A stretch of 64,000 nucleotides of DNA from JAAYUJ01 sp963698165 (GCA_963698165.1 CAVOPT010000018.1:124001-188000); one strand, 5' to 3'. Counted from the stretch's first letter, positions 1 to 8,193 are shown. Numbers and translations are program-made. The notes: generated by a model from the sequence alone, not told the origin.

Positions 1-915
1 ATCATCGGCGGCGCGGGTCGCGTCGGGGCCTGTTCCGCTTACGCCCTGCAGTGCGCTGGAGTTGTCTCGGAAATTGTTCTGAGCGACGTCATGGAGGATC
101 TCGTCAAAGGAGAGGCCCTCGATCTCCTCCACGGCAGCGCCCTCCTGCACGATCAGCGCATCTGTGCAGGTGACCTCGCTACGGCGGCTAAGGCGGATAT
201 CGTCGTCATCACGGCGGGTCTTCGCAGGAAACCCGATGAGTCCAGGCTGGATCTCATCAACCGGAATGTCTCCCTGTTCCTCTCAATACTCGGTAATCTC
301 AAGGAAGCCGGCCTCTCCCCGGAGAGTGTCCTCTTAGTGGTTTCCAATCCCGTGGACATCCTCACACACCTGGCGGTACAGCGGCAGATCCTCCCCCCTG
401 AGCGAATCATAGGCCTTGGAACTCTTTTGGATACAGCACGATTTTCTTCATTCATCGCCGATGCCGTCAAAGCCGCCCCAACCCAGGTTCAGGCATTGAT
501 CATCGGTGAACACGGCGACTCCATGGTGCCCGTCTGGTCATCCGCATCATGCGGTGGGCTTCCCCTGGAAAAGCACCCGGACCTCACTCCTCAGGTCAAA
601 AACACCATCTTCGAGCGAACCAGGCAGAGCGGCGCAGAGCTCATACGGCTCAAGGGCGGGGCAGGCTGGGCGGTGGGGGCGGCCATGGCGACCCTGGTCC
701 ATGCCGTCGCCTTGGACCAGCGAAAAATCCTCCCGGTGAGCACGCTGCAGACAGGCGCCTACGGGCTTCGCCACGTGTGCATCAGCGTCCCCACCGTCAT
801 AGGCCGCTCAGGCATCGTCAAGCACCTGGAAGTGGACCTCTGGCCACGGGAGATCCAGGGCCTCAAAAGCTCAGCCCACGCCTTGCAGGAAATCATGGGC
901 CGCGTTGCCACATAG
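1..915 (+). CDS. LDH/MDH-family NAD-dependent dehydrogenase (5' end outside window)
   Basis: Cytosolic NAD-dependent oxidoreductase of the lactate/malate dehydrogenase superfamily, interconverting a 2-oxoacid and its L-2-hydroxyacid. The frame is open from base 1, so the true start lies upstream; the ATG at 91 is internal. The Rossmann glycine motif GGAGRVG sits at the window edge. Further landmarks are VVSNPVDIL, GTLLDTARF and GEHGDSMVPVW with the proton-relay His. The specificity loop reads AGLRRKPDESRLDL: where lactate dehydrogenases carry Gln there is Arg, as in malate dehydrogenases, although the other motifs look LDH-like. I infer malate or another dicarboxylic substrate. The family is certain, the substrate is not. 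Confidence 0.93.
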   Translation: MIGGAGRVGACSAYALQCAGVVSEIVLSDVMEDLVKGEALDLLHGSALLHDQRICAGDLATAAKADIVVITAGLRRKPDESRLDLINRNVSLFLSILGNLKEAGLSPESVLLVVSNPVDILTHLAVQRQILPPERIIGLGTLLDTARFSSFIADAVKAAPTQVQALIIGEHGDSMVPVWSSASCGGLPLEKHPDLTPQVKNTIFERTRQSGAELIRLKGGAGWAVGAAMATLVHAVALDQRKILPVSTLQTGAYGLRHVCISVPTVIGRSGIVKHLEVDLWPREIQGLKSSAHALQEIMGRVAT

Positions 916-1033
916 AAGGGCAAAATCAGGCACTGACGTTAGACATCCGAAGCCATTCACAGCGCCCATCCTCAAAGTCGTCTTGCCACCACTGCATGGG
1001 ACTTCCCTCTGTGCCAAGCTTGGAGCGTGGGCG

Positions 1034-1453
1034 TCAATTGGAACAGGTTGTGAGCCACAGCACTTCAACCAGGGATTCTACTCGCTTGAATTCCGGATCA
1101 CCGGTAATGAGCGTTGCTCTCATTTCCTGTGCCAGGGCCACAGCGAATGCATCGGCGTAGGAAACGGGAAAGTTTGCCTTGACGTGGGCCGCGGACACAA
1201 CTCGATCCAAGGTGACTTCGGCCAACTGAACAGGCAATGCCAATACATCCTCCAGGATCTCACGGGAAGTATCCACGCCCAGTTTCCGTTCGACCGTGTA
1301 GATGATCTCTCCCAGGTTGATGAGGCTGAGGAGGACAACCGCATGTCTATCCCGTGCCTCCACGAGGATTTCCTTGACTTTCAGGGCGGCCGGCTCCCCT
1401 TGGAAATACGCCAAAAGCGCAAAGCTATCCACCACGAAGACCGGTTTCTTCAC
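1034..1453 (-). CDS. vapC: VapC-type PIN-domain toxin
   Basis: Predicted PIN-domain endoribonuclease toxin of 139 aa. The acidic catalytic residues are visible: Asp in FVVDSFALLAY near the N-terminus, Glu in INLGEIIY, Asp in VSYADAFAVALA and Asp in LITGDPEF. I chose the GTG start at 1453 because it follows a GGAG ribosome site inside the end of the upstream antitoxin gene and gives a normal PIN length; a longer ATG-started frame would add 47 unrelated residues. It overlaps the antitoxin by 29 bases, so translation is probably coupled. RNA target unknown. Confidence 0.88.
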   Translation of the reverse strand: MKKPVFVVDSFALLAYFQGEPAALKVKEILVEARDRHAVVLLSLINLGEIIYTVERKLGVDTSREILEDVLALPVQLAEVTLDRVVSAAHVKANFPVSYADAFAVALAQEMRATLITGDPEFKRVESLVEVLWLTTCSN

Positions 1454-1694
1454 GTTCCAACTCCGCCGCTCTGTCTTGAAGCAAAGCCCCTGTGAGTGAA
1501 ACTCCGCACGCCAACTTCCCGAACAAGCCTTCGACAGGATCCGATTCACCACGGACGATAAGAATCTTTTCGCCGTCCTCCCGAAACTCGACAACCGTCC
1601 CAGGCTTCAAGTCATGGCGTTTGCGCAGTGCGGCCGGAATCACCACCCAGCCTTTGGCGGACACCTTGGACCGCATCACTTTTGAAAAGCTCAT
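1425..1694 (-). CDS. vapB: AbrB/MazE-fold antitoxin (VapB-like)
   Basis: Small 89-aa DNA-binding antitoxin. The N-terminal swapped-hairpin AbrB domain is recognisable (KVSAKGWVVIPAALRKRH, then LKPGTVVEF), and the C-terminal part would wrap the PIN toxin. It lies directly upstream of the toxin and overlaps it, the usual antitoxin-first order. The ATG at 1694 has AGGACAGG 6-8 bases upstream. A perfect inverted repeat and a sigma70-like promoter lie 25-75 bases upstream, consistent with autoregulation by the toxin-antitoxin complex. Confidence 0.86.
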   Translation of the reverse strand: MSFSKVMRSKVSAKGWVVIPAALRKRHDLKPGTVVEFREDGEKILIVRGESDPVEGLFGKLACGVSLTGALLQDRAAELEREETGLRGG

Positions 1695-1716
1695 TGCACC
1701 TGTCCTCTCCCTGATG

Positions 1717-1767
1717 CGTTATACGTTTCTCTGAATAATGTATAACGTGAGCCAGGCTGCAGGTCAA
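1717..1767 (-). promoter_or_regulatory. Promoter and palindromic operator of the vapBC operon
   Basis: On the minus strand TTGACC (1767-1762) and TATACA (1744-1739) are separated by exactly 17 bases, a good sigma70-type promoter that would start transcription near 1732. A perfect 8-bp inverted repeat, CGTTATAC (1717-1724) and GTATAACG (1740-1747), has a 15-base spacer; one arm covers the -10. This arrangement is typical of toxin-antitoxin autorepression. Confidence 0.65.
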
Positions 1768-2106
1768 CACTCCAATCGGCGCTCCAGCGGACATCAACAC
1801 AGTGCAGCCTGTCTTCTGTAATCGTGCATTCCAATTCAATCTTTCCCGTCGCCTATAGAGTTGTTTCGGGGTTTCTTCGGACCAGTCCAGGGGTGGGAAG
1901 TCTGCCGGCCTTGATCCGCCGGCGGGGCCAGTTGGACCCTTTTCCGGGAGGGCGGCACTGCGGTCCGATCAGGCAGTGGGGGGCATTTTCGTGCGGGATT
2001 CGATGGAATTCCAGCGGGCTGTCCGGTCAATGAAACCTCACCGGAAAAGATCTCGCTCTTTTTCATTCGCACCCATCACACATTCAGCGAAAACCCAGTT
2101 CCCCTG
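1768..2106. other. Intergenic, no gene supported
   Basis: About 340 bases between the toxin-antitoxin operon and the next gene's stop codon. Short frames on both strands show no recognisable protein or ribosome site. I see nothing else in it. Confidence 0.5.
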
Positions 2107-2601
2107 CTACTCTTCCACGAGATTGCCTCCAGCGAGCTTGTAGCGGATCACCTCTTTCAAAGTGGGGCAGCAGGACGGATCGTCCGGGCCGTGAGTGATC
2201 ATATCGATAGAGATTCTGCCGGATTTGATGTTGAAGGATTGCACGACCACCCTGTCCCCAAGAAGCGTTGATGCCGCATTATACGGGGTTCCGTTCTTGT
2301 TGATCACCGCGAACAGGAGATAAAAGGAACCGGATCCCCCACCGCTGTAAATCAGCAAAACGGCGGCATCCTCCATACCGTCGTTGTCCAGATCACCAAA
2401 GGCCACTTTGGATAATCTGGCATCCATGAAGTCATCCGGGGTTTTTCTCAGGTACTTTCCATTCTTTAACTTTATGGTTTCATTATCAATGCGGTATTGG
2501 GAGTTCCGAAGGACCTCTATTGTGAGCCGGGGCGGCTGCGCCAGAGCCTTCGACCCGAGCAAGGTCAAAGCCGCGCACAAGAAGAGGGACAGTGCCTTCA
2601 T
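2107..2601 (-). CDS. Exported protein with FG-GAP/EF-like calcium-binding loop
   Basis: Predicted secreted or periplasmic protein of 164 aa. A start at 2601 gives a clean signal peptide (MKALSLFLCAALTLLGSKA, cleaved near ALA-Q) and has GGAGA upstream; a longer frame upstream has no ribosome site and no sense as a leader. The central FGDLDNDGMEDAAVLL resembles the D-x-D-x-D-G loops of FG-GAP/VCBS-type proteins, followed by Gly-rich SGGGSGSFY. A CC pair lies near the C-terminus. No enzyme signature seen; the gene stands alone. Confidence 0.72.
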   Translation of the reverse strand: MKALSLFLCAALTLLGSKALAQPPRLTIEVLRNSQYRIDNETIKLKNGKYLRKTPDDFMDARLSKVAFGDLDNDGMEDAAVLLIYSGGGSGSFYLLFAVINKNGTPYNAASTLLGDRVVVQSFNIKSGRISIDMITHGPDDPSCCPTLKEVIRYKLAGGNLVEE

Positions 2602-2880
2602 TTTGGGTCTCCGTCTGAAATCAGGGGATGCGTTTTGTCGGGGACGTCGGTTTCCATCACGCCGTTCTGGTGCGAGAGCCAGTCCTCCTTCAATCACTTC
2701 AATCGCTCGCGTTCAACCCGACTGAAAACATGTCTGTCAACAAGTTGGAGCAACGGGCGGAAGATTTTGTCACGATGTGCCATGGCCTGATTCTTATTTG
2801 TCATGAGCGGGTTATGCGCAGGACCACTGTATCACAAAGGGTGATTTCAGGCCTATTTTCCATTCCTTAACCGCAATACG

Positions 2881-3020
2881 GTTCACTTAAGAGAGACTCA
2901 CATGCGGGTCCCCCTCCCCTCGGTGAGAGGGGTCAGGGGAGGGGGTTGATCTCATTCACTTTTCACCCTCCCCCAGCCCCTCCCATCAAGGGAGGGGAGC
3001 TTTCATCGCCTTTAGTGAAC
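2881..3020. repeat. Palindromic intergenic element (MITE-like)
   Basis: Ends are near-perfect inverted repeats: GTTCACTTAA (2881-2890) and TTTAGTGAAC (3011-3020). Inside are C-rich and G-rich tracts (CCCCTCCCCTC near 2931, GGGAGGGGAG near 2990) able to fold into a long hairpin. It encodes nothing. The rest of the 2602-3531 gap holds only this element and a short dispersed repeat at 3227-3279. Confidence 0.6.
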
Positions 3021-3226
3021 AGTATTGTCCTTAACCGGGCAGCAGAGGCTGCAGATCGAGACTTCTCAAATTCTGGAATGTTTTTCAATGGTGGATGATG
3101 GACAGAAAGCCGCGCTCAAATCATTGGAAAAAACTTGTAAAGTCCATAGGAGCAATATAAAGTGAAATCAAGATGATGTGGGAAGCCAGAACCCCAGCGA
3201 GCGCCCACAGCACAAACCTCTTTCCG

Positions 3227-3279
3227 CGTTGAGAATCGCAAGTCTTTTCCACGTCCTCGAGCTGTGCAGAGACCGGATG
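3227..3279 (+). repeat. Short dispersed repeat (copy 1)
   Basis: About 53 bases, starting CGCGTTGAGAATCGCAAG and containing CCACGTCCT, recur at 21060-21113 with around 80% identity. Both copies lie upstream of a plus-strand gene at some distance. Function unknown. Confidence 0.45.
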
Positions 3280-3531
3280 TGCAGTACCTGCGGCTTCCTC
3301 TGTGCCTCAACAGGAGCGACTCACACAAGCGCCCATAACTGAAAAACGGGTGATGCGGAGGCCTCACACGACTGCGCGCGAGAGGGCTTTCGGAATGGGG
3401 CTGTTTCGTCCATCTTGCAGCAAGCCGACAAGGACCTTCAAAAATAAGAGAGTGTGCACGCAACGCGCCCCGCTCTTGCGGCAGGTGAAGTTCTCCACAG
3501 TCGTCGACTGCGAGATGGAAGGCGTGGAACC

Positions 3532-4659
3532 ATGAGCAGAATGGCTCTTGTCCTTTCGGCCTGTGTGCTGGCCCTTGTAGTGTCTGCATTGCCGCACCGT
3601 GTTAGGGCTGCTGGGACACCCATGGAGGAAGCTCGTGAAGCTCTCCTTGAGTCGGACTACCCCAAAGCTCTTGAGAGATATAAGGGGCTCTTGGAGGATG
3701 CCAAGAGATCCGGAGACACGAGGACGATGGTCGACTGCCTCATTGAGCTTGGGAATGTCTATCGGAACCTCGGCCATTATGGAAGGGCGCTGGAGCATCT
3801 GGAAAACGCCCTCGAACTCAGCATGGAGCTCAAATATCATGGGCGGTCGGCTAGAGCCCTGACAGTTGCCGGAAGAGTATATCTTGACCTCGGTCAGTAT
3901 GACGAGGCGCTGGGGCATCATCGAAGGGCACTCTCCATCCGAAGGAACATCAATAATACTAAAGTCGGTGATGATTTTCTCTCCATCGGGATGGTTCATC
4001 GGTACCTGGGGCAATACCCGAAGGCCATCGAACATCTCGAGAACGCGATTGGGGCCTACCGGAGGGACAAGCTTCGGAGGAACGAAGCAACCGCTTTGAG
4101 CGAGATTGGAACAGTCTACCGCCTGATGGGGCAACCGGAAAGGGCTTTGACCTATCATGAACAGGCACTTGCCATCAGCAAGGAACTGAAATACCGGCTT
4201 CAGGAACAATATGACCTTTTGAATATGGGCATCGCGTATCTGGCTCTGGGCCAACCTCCCAAGGCTCTCCAGTATTTTGAACAGGCGCTCGTGATCGGCA
4301 GAGAGATTCAAAACCGAAAAGGCGAAGGCGTCAGTCTCCTCAATATCGGCGACGCACTCAACAGAATGAAAGAATACGACAAAGCCCGCGACGCGGCGAG
4401 CCGCTGCCTCGAGATTTTTGAGGAATTGGGCGCGGAGGAATTCATCTGGCGGGCCGAACACTTCCTGGGTCTCATCAATGCGAAACAGGAAAGACATGAG
4501 GAGGCCATGGGCAGAAGCGGGGCAAAGCATTTCGCGTGGCTCCCCAGGAACATGAGAGACAAAGAAAGCGAAATTGAGGAAGAACTGGCAGAGTGCGAGC
4601 GGTCGCTGGCTGAAGAGCGTTCCAGCCCTTTGAGCGAGATAAAAAAAGGAGAGTATTGA
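3532..4659 (+). CDS. Exported TPR protein, N-terminal part of a frameshifted TPR-CHAT protein
   Basis: Starts with a signal peptide (MSRMALVLSACVLALVVSA); I chose the ATG at 3532 for that reason rather than an upstream ATG at 3454. It continues with seven or more tetratricopeptide repeats of the Kinesin-light-chain/TPR_12 kind (units such as GNVYRNLGHYGRALEHLENA and GTVYRLMGQPERALTYHEQA). The frame ends at 4659, just after an A7 run (4641-4647). Reading the next frame from that run gives an uninterrupted CHAT protease domain, the normal partner of such repeats, so the two frames are almost certainly one gene of about 840 codons. TPRs would bind a partner; the peptidase acts on an unknown target, probably outside the cytoplasm. 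Confidence 0.85.
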   Translation: MSRMALVLSACVLALVVSALPHRVRAAGTPMEEAREALLESDYPKALERYKGLLEDAKRSGDTRTMVDCLIELGNVYRNLGHYGRALEHLENALELSMELKYHGRSARALTVAGRVYLDLGQYDEALGHHRRALSIRRNINNTKVGDDFLSIGMVHRYLGQYPKAIEHLENAIGAYRRDKLRRNEATALSEIGTVYRLMGQPERALTYHEQALAISKELKYRLQEQYDLLNMGIAYLALGQPPKALQYFEQALVIGREIQNRKGEGVSLLNIGDALNRMKEYDKARDAASRCLEIFEELGAEEFIWRAEHFLGLINAKQERHEEAMGRSGAKHFAWLPRNMRDKESEIEEELAECERSLAEERSSPLSEIKKGEY

Positions 4660-6055
4660 GTCTCTGGTCAAAAGAATCGGTCAGGTGAAGACCGCGCAGA
4701 AAGCCTTTGAAGAAGTGATCAAGAGAGACTTTCCCGACTACGATGCCCTCAAACATCCCAAGCCGGCTTCCGTTGCAGAGCTCCAAGAGAAGGTGCTCCG
4801 TCCGGGCGAGCTCCTTTTGGTCTATGGAGTCCTGGACAAGGTGACGATGCTCTGGAGCCTGAGCCGGGAGCACTTTGAACTTTTCAGTATCCCCATCAAT
4901 GAGAAAGAGCTGGCCCTTAAGGTTAGCGATTTCAGAGAAGGCATCCGCGTGGTGATGGAGGCACTGCAGAAAAAACAGCCGGAATTTCTCATCAGAAAAA
5001 TCATCAAGGATTCCGTGGAGGGGATGCGGGTGAAAGGGCGTGATCTTCACGATCTTATGATTCCTCAAGGTGCACTGAAGGCAGTCTCGAAAGCTGGAAC
5101 CCTCTATTTCGTTCCGAGCGGCAGCCTGTATGTCCTGCCCTTTGAAGCCCTGGTTCCTCCTCAGACGACCAAAGGTGAAAAACCTCGGTTCCTCATAGAG
5201 AACCACCCGGTGGCCTACCTTTCTTCCGCGTCTTTGCTCAAGACCCTTCGTGAAGCAGTGAGCCGGAAGCGGGAGAAGCCCCGTTACCCTCTCATGGCCT
5301 TTGCGAACCCGGTTTACGGGGGAAAAGGGAAATCGTCGGCCGGAGACGTCCGATCTCATTCAGCCTCTCAGGAACCGATGCATTCAGACAAGGATGTTTC
5401 CGAGATGAGTCTTCGAAGTATCGCTTTCCAGGAGTTGATGGGAGGGATATTTGTGGAGTTGCCGGAGACTGAAGACGAGGTGAGGGAAATCATGAATCTT
5501 CTGGGAGCTCCTCGAGAGAGTCATCCACTCCAACTGCGGGATGCCGCATCCCGAAGCAATGTCATGCAAATGAACGAGACAGGCAAGTTGAAGGATTACC
5601 GTTATCTGGTGTTCTCTTGCCATGGCATTCTTCCTGAGGAGGTGGATACTTTACGACAGCCCGCCCTTGTCCTTTCCCATCCGGATCCACAAAGCAGAGA
5701 AGACGGATTTCTAACCATGGCCGATGTTTTAAGGCTTAGGCTCAACGCGGATTTCGTGAGCCTTTCTGCCTGCAATACGGGAAAGGGGAAAATAGTCAAG
5801 GGAGAAGGGGTGATTGGACTCACCCGAGCCTTCATGTACGCCGGCACCCCTGCTCTCATGGTCAACCTGTGGTCTGTGGAATCCCAATCTGCCAAACTGC
5901 TCAACACCGGGTTCTACAGACACCTCAAGACTGGAGTGAACCGGGCGGAAGCCTTGCGCAGGAGCAAAGTACACCTCATCCAGGGGCAAAAAGGGGATCA
6001 TCTCAGGCATCCCTTCTTCTGGGCACCTTCTGTCATTTTTGGAGATGGAAGCTAG
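4643..6055 (+). CDS. CHAT-domain protease, C-terminal part of the frameshifted TPR-CHAT protein
   Basis: Caspase-like CHAT peptidase domain. Catalytic His is seen in YLVFSCHGILPEE and catalytic Cys in SLSACNTGKG, followed by the typical GEGVIGLTRAFMYAG and NLWSVES segments. It has no convincing start of its own: it is open from 4643, just after a TAA, and the first GTG (4685) lacks a ribosome site. Skipping one A of the A7 run at 4641-4647 joins it to the TPR half. Possible explanations are a recent indel, transcriptional slippage on the A run or a sequencing error. CHAT proteins often lie near CHASE2 cyclases and DUF928 proteins, which occur here at 25.6-28.3 kb. Confidence 0.85.
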   Translation, partial: KKESIESLVKRIGQVKTAQKAFEEVIKRDFPDYDALKHPKPASVAELQEKVLRPGELLLVYGVLDKVTMLWSLSREHFELFSIPINEKELALKVSDFREGIRVVMEALQKKQPEFLIRKIIKDSVEGMRVKGRDLHDLMIPQGALKAVSKAGTLYFVPSGSLYVLPFEALVPPQTTKGEKPRFLIENHPVAYLSSASLLKTLREAVSRKREKPRYPLMAFANPVYGGKGKSSAGDVRSHSASQEPMHSDKDVSEMSLRSIAFQELMGGIFVELPETEDEVREIMNLLGAPRESHPLQLRDAASRSNVMQMNETGKLKDYRYLVFSCHGILPEEVDTLRQPALVLSHPDPQSREDGFLTMADVLRLRLNADFVSLSACNTGKGKIVKGEGVIGLTRAFMYAGTPALMVNLWSVESQSAKLLNTGFYRHLKTGVNRAEALRRSKVHLIQGQKGDHLRHPFFWAPSVIFGDGS

Positions 6056-6114
6056 ACCTCGGCAACCATTGTTTTGCTGGGCAAAGAACCACCCCGCGAT
6101 ACGGGAGGAATGTC

Positions 6115-7050
6115 ATGAGACATCGTGCATTGGTGATCGCCATGGTTATGGTGGGTTTGATGGGGCTCGCGGTACCCACCATGAGTCAGGCGCCCGAGGG
6201 CGGTGATGAGCCACCCGCCCCGCCTGCGGTAGTTTGGACCGGCAAGCCTGGACCCCAGGGACCTGAGGAGGGACCCCTCCGGCGCCAGTTCTGGCAGGTG
6301 CCGTCTCCCGTGCCGGGTCAGGTGCCTCTCAAGGCGACGGTCTATCGGCCCCGGGGCGACGGGCCCTTCCCCTTCGCCGTTGTCAGCCACGGCGGCTGCA
6401 CTGAGGCGTACGTCCGACGGAAGCGCCCTCTGCCGCAAAAGATCGCCTTATCGGAGTGGCTCGTGAAACGCGGCTTCGTCGTCATCGTGCCGCAGCGGCG
6501 CAGCTATGGTGACGACCCCAACCCCTTCGCGGAGGACCACGGCCTGTGCGCCTCACCCGATTTCCGCAAGGCGGGTCTCGGCACCGCCGACGACATCCGA
6601 AGCACTGCCGACTTCATGAAGGCTCAGAAGTTTGTCGATCCAAAACGGGTGCTTCTCGTGGGACATTCGGCAGGTGGCTTCGGGTCGCTCGCCCTTGCGT
6701 CGACGGGCTATGCCGGTGTCATCGGGGTGATCAATTTCGCGGGCGGCAAAGGCGCCTCTCCCAAGGGCGATTGGCGGGAGAACTGCTCCCCGCAGAAACT
6801 CGTTGCGACAATGAAAACCTTCGGTTCAACGACAAACGTCCCCTCCCTGTGGATCTATGCGAAAAACGACAAGTGGTTCCCGCCGGATTTTGTACGGATG
6901 ATGCACGAGGCATACGATGCCAAGCGCGGGATTGCGACGCTTGTGATCACGCCACCGCACGGCGACGACGGGCACGAGATGGTCAATTTCCGCGACGCGC
7001 GGGCGATGTGGACGGATGCCGCAGCCATATACCTCGACAAGCTGAAGTGA
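6115..7050 (+). CDS. Secreted dienelactone-hydrolase-like alpha/beta hydrolase
   Basis: Predicted exported serine hydrolase of 311 aa. The ATG at 6115 has GGGAGG upstream and yields a signal peptide (LVIAMVMVGLMGLAVPTMS). Alpha/beta-hydrolase landmarks: oxyanion region VVSHGGC, nucleophile elbow LVGHSAGGFG, acid Asp in YAKNDKWF and catalytic His in PPHGDDGHEM. A 50-residue Pro-rich linker follows the signal. Substrate unknown; ester or lactone is likely from the family. It follows the CHAT gene by 60 bases and may share its transcript. Confidence 0.85.
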   Translation: MRHRALVIAMVMVGLMGLAVPTMSQAPEGGDEPPAPPAVVWTGKPGPQGPEEGPLRRQFWQVPSPVPGQVPLKATVYRPRGDGPFPFAVVSHGGCTEAYVRRKRPLPQKIALSEWLVKRGFVVIVPQRRSYGDDPNPFAEDHGLCASPDFRKAGLGTADDIRSTADFMKAQKFVDPKRVLLVGHSAGGFGSLALASTGYAGVIGVINFAGGKGASPKGDWRENCSPQKLVATMKTFGSTTNVPSLWIYAKNDKWFPPDFVRMMHEAYDAKRGIATLVITPPHGDDGHEMVNFRDARAMWTDAAAIYLDKLK

Positions 7051-7200
7051 ACGCACGTTGGCGGCGCTGTGGCAGAAGCAACTTCTCGCCCGAACATGGG
7101 CGTTCTGCACGGTCTTCTCAATCCCGTTTGCCGTAGCTCTTGTGGCATTCTTCCTGTATTTGCTCCACTTTGGCTAACCCATAAGGATACAAAAGGACTC

Positions 7201-7249
7201 CATGCTTTATCGGTATACCATGCTTTATCGGTATACCATGCTTTATCGG
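7201..7249 (+). repeat. 18-bp tandem repeat, 2.7 copies
   Basis: CATGCTTTATCGGTATAC is repeated perfectly at 7201-7218 and 7219-7236, then partly at 7237-7249. Noncoding, 150 bases after the hydrolase gene. It may be a binding-site cluster or a slippage product. Confidence 0.7.
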
Positions 7250-7325
7250 GGTCGTTTCAATCCATTGTTCAATAAGCCCGGAGTGGGGCCGTGTTTGGCA
7301 ATTTCAAAGCCAAGCTCAACACAAC

Positions 7326-7427
7326 CCTCCTCCCTTCGCATCACGAGTGTTTCCTTCCTCCTTTTCCACATGCAGATCATTTTGCGTTGTGCAGCGTCGT
7401 GAACGGTCAGTTCACCATACTGGCAAG
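7326..7427 (+). repeat. Dispersed intergenic repeat, copy A
   Basis: Member of the repeat family described in the findings: starts CTCCTCCCTTCGCATCAC, has the core CAGATCATTTTGCGTTGTGC and ends TTCACCATACTGGCAAG. The surrounding 7051-7485 stretch has no supported gene. Confidence 0.6.
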
Positions 7428-7485
7428 CAAATGGTGAGGTTGCCGTGGCAGGCTGATAAAAGGGCCCGGTAACCCTCGAATCTCT

Positions 7486-8080
7486 TCACCGCCCCTGCTG
7501 CGGCACGGGTTCGAAGTCGATCATGAGAGGTCTCCCGCAATCCTTTTGAAGATTTGTCCAAGGGATATGGGTTGGTCCATGGGAGTTCTGGTCTTGTTCG
7601 TGACCGGCCGAGGTTCGGAATCCAGGGGGAGCACTTGGTAGAGGGGCTTTTCGATCATGGTTGCCTCCGTTGTTTGGGGTTGGACGGTTGAAAATGTCGT
7701 CCCCCGGTTTTTGCAGACGACGGGCGGCATGGGCGATGTCTTCTTGTAACGCGACTCCGGTTAAATGAGTGATTAAGCCAATTAAAACCCTTAGTTGTGC
7801 GTTCAAGACATCTTGTAACGCATTATCCTCCGGAGACGTCTTCCGGCGCCAGTAGCCGGGATGCTGCTTACGCCAGTCCTGAACCAGCCAAACATGGTCG
7901 GGTCCCTGAAAGCAGTGGCGGTTTTTCTCCTTTTGCAGCCAGCGGTGATGACTGGCCGTTTCTTTTTCCTTGCGACATTCGGGTTTGGAACAGAACTTCT
8001 GATGCCTGGCATTGCGAGGGTCCGGACGGAAGAAAACCCGAGCAGTGCGCGCACCTGCGCTTCTTGATTCGTTTGGTCAT
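7486..8080 (-). pseudogene. Zinc-finger protein of unknown function, frameshifted near its start
   Basis: A start at 8080 has a good GGAGG site and reads MTKRIKKRRCAHCSGF, then loses frame at a run of four T (8033-8036 on the plus strand). One base fewer gives a continuous protein: FFRPDPRNARHQKFCSKPEC, a W-rich segment with QGPDHVWLVQDWRKQHPGYW, then a Leu-rich tail. The C-x2-C and C-x4-C pairs suggest a zinc ribbon. I recall similar short proteins near mobile or repeated loci but cannot name the family. The 3' end overlaps the next small frame, so its real stop is uncertain. Confidence 0.55.
7521..7658 (-). CDS. Small hypothetical protein (45 aa)
   Basis: The ATG at 7658 follows a strong GGAGGCAACC ribosome site. 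The product starts MIEKPLYQVLPLD and ends LGQIFKRIAGDLS. It lies in the 3' end of the frameshifted zinc-finger gene in another frame, as if the pair once formed an operon. No family recognised; there is no transposase next to it to explain the pair. Confidence 0.4.
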   Translation of the reverse strand: MIEKPLYQVLPLDSEPRPVTNKTRTPMDQPISLGQIFKRIAGDLS

Positions 8081-8193
8081 TGACCCGGTACCTCCGGAGC
8101 CAATGATCACGCCGATGGCGGGCCTCAGGAAGAAGAGATACGACAATCCTGCCAGCCAAGGGGGTAAGCAGAAGGCATCATGGGGATTTCACG

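Noticed and set aside
549..1160. Long plus-strand frame overlapping the dehydrogenase
   Set aside because: It is a shadow of the dehydrogenase in another frame, with Arg/Pro-rich composition and no motif.
3364..4671. 435-codon minus-strand frame opposite the TPR gene
   Set aside because: Mirror of the TPR coding strand; no signal, motif or ribosome site.
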